Of a stretch of DNA of 64,000 nucleotides, positions 35,330 through 46,944 are shown piece by piece (within the stretch, counting starts at the first letter, position 1; the number at the start of each line of letters is the position of its first letter). The notes beneath the pieces were generated by a model. The model worked only from the letters and a program-made list of their open reading frames with translations, did no database searches and was not told where the DNA came from. The DNA is from Pogonophryne albipinna (taxonomy: Eukaryota > Chordata > Actinopteri > Perciformes > Artedidraconidae), in NCBI GenBank assembly GCA_028583405.1, contig JAPTMU010000037.1, forward strand, positions 630,501 through 694,500, written 5' to 3'. The translations under genes were made by a program, and so were the position numbers.

Positions 35330-38300
35330 TTATTTAAGGTAAGATGGCGCCTGCCCATTAAGGGCTTTGTAGGCGAGAAGAAGAATTTTAAATTCTATCC
35401 TGTGTTCTATAGGGAGCCAGTGTAAGGCAGCCAGAACAGGAGTAATGTGGTCCCTTTTCCTAACTCTGGTTAGTACACGAGCTGCAGCATTTTGAATCAG
35501 CTGAAGCGACTTGACTGACTTCTTGGTACACCCTGATAATACGGAGTTACAATAATCCAACCCTTGAAGTAACAAATGCATGGACTAGTTTCTCTGCATC
35601 ATTTTGAGGCAAGATATGCCTGATTTTTGCAATGTTACGTAGATGGCAGTAGGCGGTCCTTGAAATTGATTGTATGTGGGCATTAAAGGATAAATCCTGA
35701 TCAAATATAACACCAAGATTCCTTACAGTCTCACTGGAGGCCAAATTAATGCCATCCATAGTTAGTATATCTTTAGATCATTTGTTTCGTAGATTCTTCG
35801 GGCCAAGTACAATAACTTCAGTTTTGGTCGTGTTTAACATCAAAAAGTTTAAGGTCATCCACGTTTTTTAAGTCCTTGAGGCAGTCTTGAATTTTTTTTA
35901 ATTGATTAATTTCATCAGGCTTGATTGATAAATATAGTTGAGTATCATCCGCATAACAATGAACATTTACAGAATGATTCCTTATCATATTGCCTAACGG
36001 AAGCATATATAATGTGAACAAAATAGGTCCGAGCACTGAGCCCTGTGGCACTCCATGGCTAACTTTGGTTAGCGTTGGAGATTCATCATTGACACGTACA
36101 AACTGAGAGCGTTCAGATAGATAGGACCTAAACCAGCCTAAAGCAGTTCCCTGTATGCCAACTAATTGCTCTAGTCTTTGCAATAAGATATCATGATCGA
36201 TAGTATCAAATGCAGCACTGAGATCGAGCAAAACAAGAATAGAGACAAGTCCTTTGTCTGAGGCTATTAGAATGTCATTTGTGACTTTAACCAGAGCTGT
36301 CTCTGTGCTATGATGTGTTCTAAAGCCAGACTGAAAATCTTCAAATAAATCATTGTTTTTTAAGTAATCACACAACTGTTTTGCGACTGCTTTCTCAAGA
36401 ATTTTTGAAAGGAACGGAAGATTAGAAATAGGTCTATAATTGGCTAAAACCTCTGGATCGAGGTTGTGCTTTTTAAGAAGCGGTTGTATCACTGCTACTT
36501 TGAATGATTGTGGAACATAGCCTGATAATAAAGACATATTCATAATATTTAATAAAGAAGTGCTAATTAATGGAAAAACTTCCTTCAACAGCTTAGTTAG
36601 AATTGGGTCTAACATACACGTTGATGGTTTAGAAGAGAGAATCATTGAATTTAATTGTTCAAGGTTTATGGCTGAAAAGCATTCTAGTTTACTATCTAGT
36701 GTAATATTAGAACTTACGTTTCCGGGAGCTGTTGATAACACTATACTGGTCAAAGGCAAGAGGTCATTAATTTTGTTTCTAAGAGTAACAATTTTATCGT
36801 TAAAAAAGCACATCAAATCATTAATACTGAGTGCTATGGGAATAGAAGGCTCAATCGAGCTGTGGCTCTCTGTCAGCCTGGCTACAGTGCTGAAAAGAAA
36901 TCTTGCATTATTCTTATTCTCATCTATTAATGAAGAGTAGTAGGCTGCTCTCGCTTTACGCAGTGCTTTCTTATATTCATTGAGAGTAATATGCCAAATT
37001 AAACGAGATTCTTCAAGTTTAGTGGAACGCCATATCCTTTCAAGTTGTCTCGACTTTTTCTTTATTTTGCGGGTTTCGGCATTATGCCATGGAGCTAATC
37101 TATGTTGTTTTATTTTCTTCTTTTTCAAAGGAGCAACAGAGTCTAATTTTATTCGCAGCGCATCTGTAGCACTATCAACAACATGATCAATTTGGGTTGG
37201 TGTACATGTTGTATAAGTTTCCTCCCTCACATGCAGACATGCTATCGAGTTAAGTATTGGTGGAATCTCTTCCTTAAATTTGGCTATAGCACTAACAGAT
37301 AGGTTTCTGCTGCAGGAGCTTTGACTAATGCTTTGTAGTCTAGTAACAGTACTTCAAAAGTTACTAAGAAATGGTCGGATAAAGCAGGATTATGCGGTTC
37401 GACTAATAGTTGCTCAATTTCAATACCATAAGTCAGAACAAGGTCGAGAGTGTGATTATAGCAGTGGGTTGGTTTATTTACACTCTGACAGAAACCAACA
37501 GAATCTAATATAGAGTTAAATGCAACCGTAAGGCTATTTTTATCATCGTCAACATGAATATTAAAGTCACCTACGATAATTACTTTATCTGTTTTAAGAA
37601 CCAAAGTTGATAAAAACTCAGAGAATTCTGATAAGAATTCTGAATAAGGACCTGGTGCACGGTACACTGTAACAAATAAGATTGGCTGCAAAGTTTTCCA
37701 GGTCGGATGCGTAAGACTAAAAACGAGACTTTCAAAGGAGGTATCATTTAATTTTGGTTTAGTATTGATAAGTAAACTTGAGTCAAAGATTGCTGCAACT
37801 CCACCTCCTCGGCTCACGCCTCGGGCAATATGGCTGGGTGGAGTGGCCTCATTTATACTGACATATTCTTCATGTCTCAACCAAGTTTCAGTGAGACAGC
37901 ATATATCAATATTATAATCTGATATGAAATCATTTACCAATATTGCTTTAGATGCTAGAGATCTTATGTTTAAGAGACCACATTTAATATTCCTGTTTTG
38001 TTGCACTGTAGTAGTTGTTACATTTACTTTTATTAGGTTATTATGTATGACACCTCTATTAGGTTTTACCTTAAATTGTCCTTGGGCAGACACACACACC
38101 GCTAATATTGAGTATTTTATTGGGTTCGGGATTCCTATGGATGACTGCCTAGGAGAGAGCGCAGAGAAGCGTGTAAGACTGCGACTCCGCCTCCTGGTCT
38201 CAACTCCAGTTTGTCATGGATTAAGTCCACAAAGCCCTGAAATGTTTGCCGAAATGAGATCTGCACCTTCCAAAGTAGGATGAATGCCGTCTCTCTTAAT

Positions 38301-38627
38301 CAGACCAGGTTTTCCCCAGAAGGCTGTCCAATTATTTACGAAGCCCACATTGTTTGCTGGGCACCACCAAGACAACCCGCGCTGAAATGATGACATGCGG
38401 CTATACATGTCATCATTGATCAGATTGGGGAGGGGACCAGAGAAGATTACGGTGTTCGACATTGTTTTAGCATAACTACACACCGACTCCACATTAAGTT
38501 TGGTGCATTCTGATTGGCGTAAACGAACATCATTACCACCGACGTGAATAACAATCCTACTGTATTTACGTTTATTTTTAGCCAGCAGTTTAAGATGCGC
38601 CTCAACGTCGCCCGCTCTGTATATACA
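35330..38627 (-). mobile_element. CR1/L2-superfamily LINE, inverted 5' part (ORF1 esterase, EN, RT)
   Basis: Minus sense from 38627: an ORF1 fragment to 38214 with an SGNH-esterase-like domain (IVIHVGGNDVR and the catalytic-type DGIHPT); an apurinic-type endonuclease, 38099-37284 (LNIRSLASKA, LTETWL, VYRAPG, IIVGDFNIHVDD, LSDHFLVTF); then RT, 37230-35818, with [32 protein letters not shown] near residue 393 and YADD at about 426. The RT frame is broken by a sixth T at about 35867 and an extra C near 35558. The sequence ends at APSYLK (35330), short of the ORF2 C-terminus. Not autonomous. Confidence 0.88.
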
Positions 38628-39392
38628 GTTCCTAGAGTCTCTAAAATTACAATGGGAGCCAGAGCCTTTTCTTATCAAGCTCCACATTTGTGGAATCAGC
38701 TTCCAGTTTGTGTTCGGGCGGCAGACACCCTATCCGTTTTTAAGAGTGCGCTTAAGACCTTCCTTTTTGATAAAGCTTATAGTTAGGGCTGATTAGATTC
38801 AGCCCCTAGTTTTGCTGATAGGCTTAGTTTGTCGGAGGACATCTTACTTCTTCCTTCTCTCTGTCTATACCTGTGTACTCTCATGTTCCGATTAACCCAG
38901 CTTCCCCAAATGTCTTTCTTTTTGGTGTCTATATACGCTGGGATCCGGAGTCATGGATGATCCTGCGGTCCTGTGTCCTGCATCGCGAGCCCTGGATCTT
39001 GAGTCGTGGCTGTGGTCATGGATCATAGGTCCTGGATGGATATCTTCGTGGATTCATCTTCCTATTATACACACATGCATTTCCAAACATTTGGACAACC
39101 TATGTTGCAAATGTATTATCTTTTCAATTTACACACGGCATCTATTGCACGTCTGTCCGTCCTGGGAGAGGGATCCCTCCTCTGTTGCTCTCCCTGAGGT
39201 TTCTCCCATTTTCCCCTTTAAACTGTGGGTTTCTTCGGAAGTTTTTCCTTGTACGATGTGAGGGTCTAAGGACAGAGGGTGTCGTATTGTCATACTGATA
39301 TTTTGTACAAACTGTGAAGTCCACTGAGACAAATGTAACATTTGTAATAGTGGGCTATATAAATAAACATTGATTGATTGATTGATTGATAC
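38628..39392 (+). mobile_element. LINE 3' part in sense orientation (ORF2 end, 3' UTR, TTGA tail)
   Basis: Plus sense: VPRVSKITMGARAFSYQAPH, LWNQLPVCVRAADTLSVFKS, ALKTFLFDKAYS and stop, the C-terminal end of CR1/L2-type ORF2. A 3' UTR of about 600 bp follows with the familiar CTCCCTGAGGTTTCTCCC and GGGCTATATAAATAAA blocks and a (TTGA)n tail at about 39371-39392. It starts where the inverted part stops and begins about 20-25 residues after that part's ORF2 break, as expected if both come from one RNA. Confidence 0.85.
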
Positions 39393-39396
39393 TGCC

Positions 39397-39505
39397 CCTG
39401 AGGCACAACATAAGCAACAATTATTCAGAAGACCAATAGAACTTTTAAAAGTAGGTTATAACATTATATTAGGTGGGGATTTTAACAAAGTAACAGAAGA
39501 ATTCA
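39397..39505 (+). mobile_element. Small L1/Tx1-like endonuclease fragment
   Basis: Plus-sense LFRRPIELLKVGYNIILGGD followed by FNKVTEE carries the GGDFN motif of LINE endonucleases, of L1/Tx1 type. It is about 110 bp, wedged between two other LINE pieces. Confidence 0.55.
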
Positions 39506-39945
39506 CGCCTTCATCTCCTCCCGCCTTGACTACTGTAACTCACTCCTCTACGCTACGGCATCAGCTCCACCTCCCTCAGTAGACTCCAGCGTGTCCAGAA
39601 CGCAGCCGCCAGACTCCTCACCCACACCAAATCATGGCATCACATCACCCCGGTCCTCAAAGAACTCCACTGGCTTCCCGTTTCTCAACGCATCCACAAC
39701 AAACTCCTGGTCTTCACATACAAAGCCCTCCACCATCTGCCCCCCCCCCCCCCCCCCCCCCCTACCTCTCTGACCTCCTCATCCTCTACCAAGTCCCCCG
39801 GTCCCTCAGATCCACCTCAGCCGGTTGCCTTTCCACCCCCAAGGCTAAACTCCGGAGCTTTGGGGACAGAGCCTTCTCTGTGGCAGCCCCGAAGCTCTGG
39901 AACTCCCTCCCCCAAGACCTTTCTGAGAAAAGGTCAGCTGAAATG
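39506..39945 (+). mobile_element. LINE ORF2 C-terminal fragment with poly(C) tract
   Basis: In mixed plus frames: SRLDYCNSLLY, LQRVQNAAARLLTH, ITPVLKELHWLPVSQRIHNK, LLVFTYKALHHLPPPYLSDL, FGDRAFSVAAPKLWNSLPQD. This is an L2/CR1-type ORF2 end. A run of C's at about 39740-39761 disrupts it and is six bases shorter in copy 2. Confidence 0.75.
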
Positions 39946-40138
39946 GTGGCATGTGTTGAGATCTTCATAGTATGTTGAATACTTAAAACGAAAGTTAGTT
40001 ATAATCAAATATAATCAATTATATTCTTGTATAACCCACAATGAAAATGCTTCATATTTTATGTTTTTCTATAGTTACAGTATAAACAAAACCAAGTGGT
40101 TTGTTAAATTGAGTGTAAGACCTATAATGATTTATGGG

Positions 40139-40723
40139 TGTCAGTGATAAGAGAGTAGGCAGTTTCTTCCCTCTCCTCTCACAGCAGGGAAGAGGGCTCC
40201 GGACTTAAGGAGAAACACATTGAGGCCTCAAAAAGGTGGTTATGTCATAGCCATAGAATATGTCTGGTCATGTCCTTTTTTACACAAATATAGGGAAGGT
40301 GTGTCTTATCCCATAGCCAATAGAATATGTCCAGTCCTGTACATCAGTGGCCATGCCCAGTTTGTTTCATTGGTTGGGTATAGAGGAGGTGTTTTTGGGG
40401 TTTCTATCCGGTTTTTTGAGCATAAAGGAACTGGCATTTTGGAGGGAGCGAGAGAGAGAGGGGGGTTCCCCTGGTATACTCTCTCCCGGTAGGCTCTGGC
40501 CCTCAGAGCTGGGTTTTGGCTCTCTGTAAGGTTCTCTCTGCCTGGAAGACATTGTTAAATGTATCAGGAACTTAGAGTTAGTGATCTTAGTTAGCTCTGC
40601 CTGATAGACATTGTTAAATGTATCAGGATATTAGAGTTAGTGATCTTAGTTAGCTCTGCCTGGAAGACATTGTTAAATGTATCAGGATCTTAGAGTTAGT
40701 TCTGGACCTCACCGACTCTTACA
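40139..40723 (+). repeat. Candidate 5' LTR with internal tandem repeats
   Basis: Begins TG and ends CA directly before the primer site. Three 59-bp tandem units start at 40540, 40599 and 40658 (GCCTGGAAGACATTGTTAAA); the third is cut short. The left edge is tentative since there is no second LTR for comparison. Confidence 0.55.
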
Positions 40724-40741
40724 TGGCGCCCAACGTGGGGC
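40724..40741 (+). other. tRNA-Lys1,2-type primer-binding site
   Basis: TGGCGCCCAACGTGGGGC is complementary to the 3' end of tRNA-Lys(1,2) and directly follows the LTR, which fixes the LTR's right edge. Confidence 0.88.
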
Positions 40742-41420
40742 TCTGTGAAAAGTCATACTTTTACAGAGTCAAAACTACAAGAACCAAAACGACCTAGTGA
40801 AAAAAGTCGATGAGTACAAATCAGCGAAATACAGGCTGAAAGTCTTGTTAAAATACCTACCCAAATCCTAGAATATATATTTAAACCTAAAAGTGTAGTA
40901 ATTTAAGTTGATACTATTGCACCGGACAGAGGGTTATATTATATCGGATATAGCTGTCTGTTAAAGAAGCTAAAGTAGGTTCTTCTTCCCCTAGCCAAAT
41001 TGAGAAGCCCCTGTGGTCCCTTTAAACACAGGTTTGGTGGCTAGTAGTGAAGTCAGCCGTAGGAGCACTGCTCAGTACCTGTCCAATTACTTTGAAACTT
41101 ATAAGTAGGACTTGACAAAGAGCTGCGGTTTGAACTTTTTGCGTTAAAAACATAAAGTGGTGAAGAGTTAATAGGAGATTTAATAAAGATAAACATAGGT
41201 CTGAAGGTACCTATGCTGTTGAAACAGCTCGAAGCTCGATACATAACACTCTTAGTTGAGGTATCCGCATGAACTAGCTGAATCCAGAAAGAGTAACCTA
41301 GAGCAAAGTGACGGTATAGTCGGACTGATCCTCCGGTGTGAGTAATAGCCTAGGAACTTGCATGTGTATAAAAGAGTGAATTTAAACCCTTAAATAAAAT
41401 AAAAAATGTAAAAAAATTAA

Positions 41421-41928
41421 ATGGCGGATGAGGTTAGAATGCAGTTTTTTAATGACTCAGAGCCAACCACACAGGGAGGGATACACAGAAGCAAAATCCG
41501 GAGCTTCTGCCCGCCCTGGTCAGCTTAGCCCAGACCCACGGGCGTACCGCGACCTAAATACTTTCCTGTCAGACTACCGTTTGGACAGAGAGCAACAAGC
41601 AGGTGGTATAATGTCTGAAACCCTACTTCCACCCTACAGGGATAAAAGCTCACAAATGCCATTTATGAGTATCCCATCTACTACTCCTAGAAGAAAACAC
41701 ATTGTTAGACATGATATTCAGGGAAAAGGAATGTTGGAAATAATAATGGCAGATATTGAAAATCTTAAACTGGATCAACAAACCATGAACCCTGCTAATA
41801 GGAAGCTAAAACATGCAGGAGAAATAGCAGTAGCTCTGGCAAAGAGAATAGGTCCTAGCATGCAAGCACGGAGTGATAATATGATAAAGACTATTAAACT
41901 GTCAGAAGGCAATGGGGTGATCAGATGA
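41421..41928 (+). pseudogene. Gag-like frame, frameshifted, family unknown
   Basis: The ATG at 41421 starts MADEVRMQFFNDSEPTTQGG and stops near 41527. The overlapping frame carries on as AYRDLNTFLSDYRLDREQQA, then a stretch with RRKHIVRHDIQGKGMLEIIM and ends at 41928. Position after LTR and leader suggests gag, but I recognise no capsid or zinc-knuckle motif. A further frame, 41925-42263, follows an A-run and is also unrecognised. Confidence 0.45.
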
Positions 41929-42465
41929 CCCACAAATACCGGTTGTTTTGCATGTACTTTAAAAAAAAAAAAAAAAAACCTATGTGGGAACTATCAGCAG
42001 ATATCAAACCCCAACAATATCTTCAAAACCAATATGAGGAAGTTTTTTGCAAAGCTAAAGCTCAAATACTTTACCAAAATCAACTAAAGTATTTGCTCTT
42101 GACCCCTTTTTGGAAATGGGATTTTCCGTTACACAACAGAAGACTCAATTCAGGCCTTAAAGAACGCTTTAAAAACAAGTCAGGGAGAGTTAAATGTGGT
42201 GCTATTTTGCTCATGAAGGAGCTTACACTTTTGGAAAAGATCTCCTCCTTTCTCTGCTCCTGAGGTGCTGCAGAAAGACGCAGCACACGGGGTCAGAGAC
42301 AGGCGTGACCTCTGGAGGGGAAGAAATCTGAACAGACAACGGAGCGACCCATTAAAAGTTTTATGGCCTCAACACAGAGAGGAAGATCTGGAGATTGTAA
42401 GGAACTCTCCCAAAGCAGGCTACCCACCCCCACCCAGCACAAGGGGAAGAGTTCCTCTCACCAAT

Positions 42466-42545
42466 GATAAACTCATCTGACTGAAACACACAAAGGCTCT
42501 TTTAAGAGCCACCCACCTCACTTTGAGAGCCTCGGTCCTTGTGAT
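42466..42545 (+). pseudogene. H4: H4 3' remnant with intact stem-loop
   Basis: From GATAAACTCATCTGACTGAA (the last base of the final glycine codon plus the stop of H4) through the stem-loop at 42495-42510 to CTCGGTCCTTGTGAT, this is identical in type to the H4 3' end at 23405-23485. All coding sequence upstream has been replaced by the LTR element. Confidence 0.93.
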
Positions 42546-44395
42546 AGCTTAAGAACAATTGATCTGATCCTTTTTTATTATATCATCAAAAACTTGAAAA
42601 GTCCTGTATGAAAATGTAAATCCATTTAATTATTAAGGGTATAATCACTTGTGTTAAAATGTCAATACTATTAAATAAAGTGGGTTGTACCTCAAATTGA
42701 GAGAATAAACTAACTCGTAGTTATTTATATTTATGATGGGTATACGATCTAACCATGGGTGAATATTCTTAGGAGAATTGTGTGCACTGGACTGTAAAGT
42801 ATGTTCGGTGAATAAGCATTTTACACATTTATAATGAGAACAATTAATTAAACAGCACAGTGTGTTTAAGAAATGCAATGTTATTGCACTGAAACTATTA
42901 TCTGCATTCAAACGTTGCCTGTTTAGTGAAATGTCAACATTGGAAGATTTATCTTTCAGAAATTATATTGTACATAATATTTTTCATAAAAGTGCAATGT
43001 TTTTCTCGGGAATACAATTGAAATGTGATATATATTAAAATGGAATGAACCTTTAATTGAGAATAAAAGGAGTCAGTTGAATGTAGTCGTCACTTAGCCA
43101 GTTAAGCCCCATGGACAACAATATTGCACGAAAAATACCGTTGCTGTTTTCTGATCAAAAGTTTTGTTCATTGGCATTAAAACTTATAAAAACGCTGCTG
43201 AAGGTTAATCCAATGTCTCTGTCACTTTGAAATGATTACTGATAATCCTCAGAGACACAGAGGGCCTCATCACATAACTTTGCGTGGGGCCACAAGTTGG
43301 CAAGGGGCAGCACTGGTACTTATTATGTTATAGTTTGGATTCCTAAAGCTTTTAGTCTCCGATCCCATCATTCAAGGCTGGTTTTCACTTTAAGTAATGG
43401 GGGTTTTGTTGGACGGAAACTATACATTTTTTACTGTGTTCAATCTGAATTTACTTTAAAATAAAAAAAATCTATATTGATTCTGACTTTTCTACATCCA
43501 ACTCACAGGTTTATCATTGCTTTGAGAAAAAGGATTATTCATTTCCCCCTTTTAGAAGTGAAGATATAGTCATTTGTTCTGCGAATGTCATCTCGAGCCT
43601 GAGACCTGAAACCCGGCTTGGGGCTCAACAGGTTAAAGGAAGTGTAATGAATGTTGTGGATTTATAGCTCACTTATGGCGCATTTCCACCACAGCGCGGT
43701 TTAAGCGTGCTGTGCCCGGCCCGTTTTTGGTTGCGTTTCCACTTGGCCTAGTACCGGCTAGCGGGTACTATTTCACAGTTTTTCTGGCACCATAAAATCG
43801 AGGTTCTTAGCGGGCCAACAACCAGGCTGAGTCGGGCTGAGTATGCTAAACTAGAGAGAGAATCGCTGGCAAGGGGGCCAAGTTGTTTAGGTTGTTGCCC
43901 AACTCATAATGCTCATTTTCCATGAGATTGGTTCTTAAAAAAGGCGATGTATCCGTTATATTTTTTTGCACATAATTAAAAAAGAAACAAGAAATAAGGG
44001 ATAGTGGAATTTAGCATAGGATCATCTTTATTCACCACAAAACAGGGACATTTACATTTTCTCATTAAATAAATTATACAAAAAATAGCACATCTCTTGA
44101 CAAATTAGAACAATACCTCAGACTATATCGCATATTCAAAGCATTTTATGACAGTTATGGTCAGAAGTATCTTAAATGTAAAAACACAATAGCAATAAGA
44201 GGGCAGCAATTTGGCGAATAAATAACTTGTACTAATCAAATTATATCAAACAAGGGTCATACGCTTCTAAATCTCCTTGAATGTAATTATTCTGATCACA
44301 GTATAACACAAACAGGTTTTATGGGTATTATTCATTTGATTTCATGATCCCCTGTGTTTGCGTCAACTGTAAATTACTTTCCATTTTTCTCAGAA
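42546..44395. other. AT-rich spacer, no gene seen
   Basis: A GC-richer piece at about 43676-43860 (TTTCCACCACAGCGCGG, GTTTCCACTTGGCC) looks like one end of an old DNA transposon. From about 44290 the sequence matches the uninterrupted target of the BEL/Pao insertion at 7138-9440. Confidence 0.4.
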
Positions 44396-45133
44396 ATAAA
44401 AAAACAACAAGTTTGTCAGTTAAAGGGAGTTCATATACTACCATGTACCGTGTCTGTATGAGAGCCTTTCTGTCATTACAGGGTTAGATAATCTGTCTAA
44501 CACATTTCAGATTGTTATTATAAATCATACTACTATATAAATATCGTTGTATTGTGATATACATGAGAAAAGCTGTGCTAAATGAAGGTCTCTCACTGTT
44601 GAGTAACAAAGACTGTATTTAGAACACAGCCAGGGCCTGTCCTGATGGGAGTGTGTTTGCAGACAGCAGAATTACCTCTGTTTAACAAAGAATTGTTTAC
44701 AACTACTGCCTTTTTTCAACTTGAGTCTTTAAAACAACATCTCGCCTAACTATATTACTAGTTTTATTGAGAATATGAAGCATTTTAAGTTGTTCAGGAG
44801 ATCATTTATAGGAAAAAGTCGCAGATTAGTCCTTCTCACGGCAGTAGTTTTAGGAGGTTTAAAGGCTTCCCAATAAAAACACAACAATATTTAAAGCTTT
44901 ATTTCGCTTCTATATGAAGATAAAGTAATCTGCTATCAATTCGATAAACCATTGAATTTCAACTCGTTCTCTAAATGTGTATTTTTTACAGTTTCAGCTG
45001 AAGAGAAAGCACAAAGTGGCACAGTTTTTCTGCAGCTCCTGTGTGAGCCACTGAGTTGAGTCTCTACGGTTCTCATGGTGTGTTTAAGTTCCTCTCTTCG
45101 TCTCATCAGACCTAGAATCCTCCTGACAGCATC
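44396..45133. promoter_or_regulatory. H1 upstream region (group A)
   Basis: Direct copy of 19490-20228. AAAGCACAAAG near 45006-45016 and TTTAAG near 45083 precede the ATG. A 14-bp block (CTGGGATTTCTCTC in the other copies) is missing from the leader just before CGTCTCATCAGACC. Confidence 0.45.
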
Positions 45134-45838
45134 ATGGCAACAGAAGAAGCTCCCACTGAAGCCGCCGTCGCCGCCCCGGCAAAGACATCGACAAAGGCAC
45201 CAGCAAAGGCACCGGCCAAGGCACCAGCCAAGTCCCCGAAGAAGAAGGCAGCCAAGCCGGCCAAGAAGGTTGGTCCCGGGGCCGCTGAGCTCATCTTGAA
45301 AGAGGTCACCGCCTCCAAGGACCGTAAAGGGATCTCTTACCAGGCGGTGAAGAAGGCGCTGGCCGCTCAGGGCTACGAACACACCGCTCACATTAAACGC
45401 GCCGTGAAGAGGTTACTCGAGAATGGAGCCCTGGTGCAGGTCAAGGGATCCGGAGCCAGCGGCTCCTTCAAGGCAGCAAAGGCCGCCGAGAAGCCCAAGA
45501 CGGTAGCGAAGAAGCCCGCAGCCAAAGCCAAGAAGCCGGCAGCAGCAGCAGCGAAGAAACCCGCCGCTAAGAAGCCAGCAGCCAAGAAGGCAGTAACTCC
45601 CAAGAAGGTAGCGAAGAAGCCTGCTACTGCTGCCAAGAAAACCTCCGTGAAGAAGATCACTAAGAGCCCGAAGAAGAAGGTGGTGGCCAAGAAGGCAGCA
45701 CCCAAGAAGGCAGCGACCCCCAAGAAGACAGTAACCCCCAAGAAGACCGTAAGCCCCAAGAAAGCTGTGAAGAAGGTGGTTAAACCAGCTGCCACAGCAG
45801 CGAAGAAGGCACCAGCCAGGAAAGCATCGAGGAAGTAA
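45134..45838 (+). CDS. Histone H1 (group A), 234 aa
   Basis: Group A linker histone. The N-tail has [20 protein letters not shown]. The globular domain at about 46-115 has [20 protein letters not shown] and [21 protein letters not shown] lysine to threonine change lies just after it ([14 protein letters not shown] elsewhere). The tail includes [20 protein letters not shown], a TVTPKK unit not seen in other groups. Its tandem copy starts at 63511 and shares the threonine. Confidence 0.95.
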   Translation: MATEEAPTEAAVAAPAKTSTKAPAKAPAKAPAKSPKKKAAKPAKKVGPGAAELILKEVTASKDRKGISYQAVKKALAAQGYEHTAHIKRAVKRLLENGALVQVKGSGASGSFKAAKAAEKPKTVAKKPAAKAKKPAAAAAKKPAAKKPAAKKAVTPKKVAKKPATAAKKTSVKKITKSPKKKVVAKKAAPKKAATPKKTVTPKKTVSPKKAVKKVVKPAATAAKKAPARKASRK

Positions 45839-45864
45839 ACAGACTCTCTACTTCATCTCCAAAA

Positions 45865-45880
45865 GGCTCTTTTAAGAGCC
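45865..45880 (+). terminator. Histone 3' stem-loop of H1
   Basis: GGCTCTTTTAAGAGCC 26 nt past the stop, then the AAAAGAGCAC element. Confidence 0.95.
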
Positions 45881-46540
45881 ACCCACATACACCAAAAGAG
45901 CACTCTCCTTTATAATATTATAATTTAGCATAAATACAAGTTTGTTAAAGTCTGCTGCATATTTATTTGCAAAACCAGAAGACATTGTGGTTATTTATCA
46001 TTATTGTATAAGTTATTTAATTTTACAACACATGTTATTATGTTGCTATATTAGTACACATTGTCTTCACGAAGGCTCCTCTGACGTCACTCACAACATA
46101 CATATTTCCCATGTACTTGATAGTGTATAAACCCTATGTCAATATTTTGTAGGCCTATATAACTTCATATAAATGTACATGGAAACTTATTTAATGCTAC
46201 ATATAATTGTGACTATATTATTACACATTAATTCACTTTTACTTGAGGAGATTGGATTAGCTCCTGATTTTGATAATAAATGAATTATTTTACTTTATTT
46301 TGTATGTTTAATAATTAGATTATATTGGATATACTTTAATGGTCACATTGTTCATTTGTTTTGTCACTTCAGCATGCCAAACTATCTTAGAGTGTGCTTC
46401 ACTTTGATCCTTTCAAGTATACTTTGTTTTAAAATATTTCTCTAAGAATACACTATATTGTTTGAGTATATGTGTATAGTCAGATCTATTTTATAGTATA
46501 TGTTATTCGATGATTTCATTATGTGAGGTCTATTGTACTT
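45881..46540. other. AT-rich 3' flank of H1, no gene seen
   Basis: Direct copy of 21012-21670. Confidence 0.6.
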
Positions 46541-46930
46541 GACACAGTGAATGGACTAACGCTTCTCTGATTGGTCGATGGTAGTACCACTCGACCTGAC
46601 CAATCAGCGGCCAGATGTTCACTATATAGACCACCACCAATCGATGAGGAAGTATTGTTTTCTGCAAACCTAAACAGAAAATATCAGGAAGAGGTAAGAC
46701 CGGAATTTGGTAGGAGCTGACAGAGAGAGACCCGGAAATGAGAGGAAGAGGGAAAGGAGGAATTTGCTTCTTAAATATCAAAGAATAATCTGATAGAAAA
46801 TGTAAACATTATTCCAACTATAGCTGACCGTTTGATGATTCGTTCTGAATGACCTGTTCCAACAGACTCGAAAATGATTGGAAGAGGAAAGGAAGGAGGA
46901 TCAGCAAGATCCTTTTTCTAGCAAACATCT
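46541..46930 (+). pseudogene. Decayed histone promoter and start regions (relics)
   Basis: CCAAT at 46600-46604, TATATA at 46623-46628, ATA at 46681 followed by SGRGKTG codons, ATG at 46738 followed by RGRGKGG codons (closer to the histone start than the right-arm copy), the leader-like ATAGAAAATGT at 46793-46803 and ATG at 46874 followed by IGRGKEGGSARS. Same interpretation as 21701-22060. Confidence 0.65.
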
Positions 46931-46944
46931 TCCCCCCCCCACCA

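Larger units (their letters stand above)
40139..42465 (+). mobile_element. Truncated LTR retroelement (5' LTR, primer site, gag-like part)
   Basis: A candidate LTR runs from TGTCAGTGATAAG at 40139 to CTCTTACA at 40723 and is followed at once by a primer-binding site. An untranslated leader reaches the ATG at 41421. A gag-like region follows with frameshifts and stops; no protease, RT, envelope or 3' LTR is present. The right end joins H4 3' sequence at 42466. The tRNA-Lys1,2-type primer site is shared by several retrovirus genera and some LTR retrotransposons, so I do not assign a family. Non-functional as it stands. Confidence 0.7.

Noticed and set aside
38953..39261. 102-residue frame in the LINE 3' UTR
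   Set aside because: It falls in the 3' UTR before the TTGA tail; the sequence is typical UTR of this LINE family.
43676..43860. GC-rich piece resembling a DNA transposon end (TTTCCACCAC... GTTTCCACTT)
   Set aside because: No matching inverted end found nearby and no target duplication, so only mentioned as spacer content.
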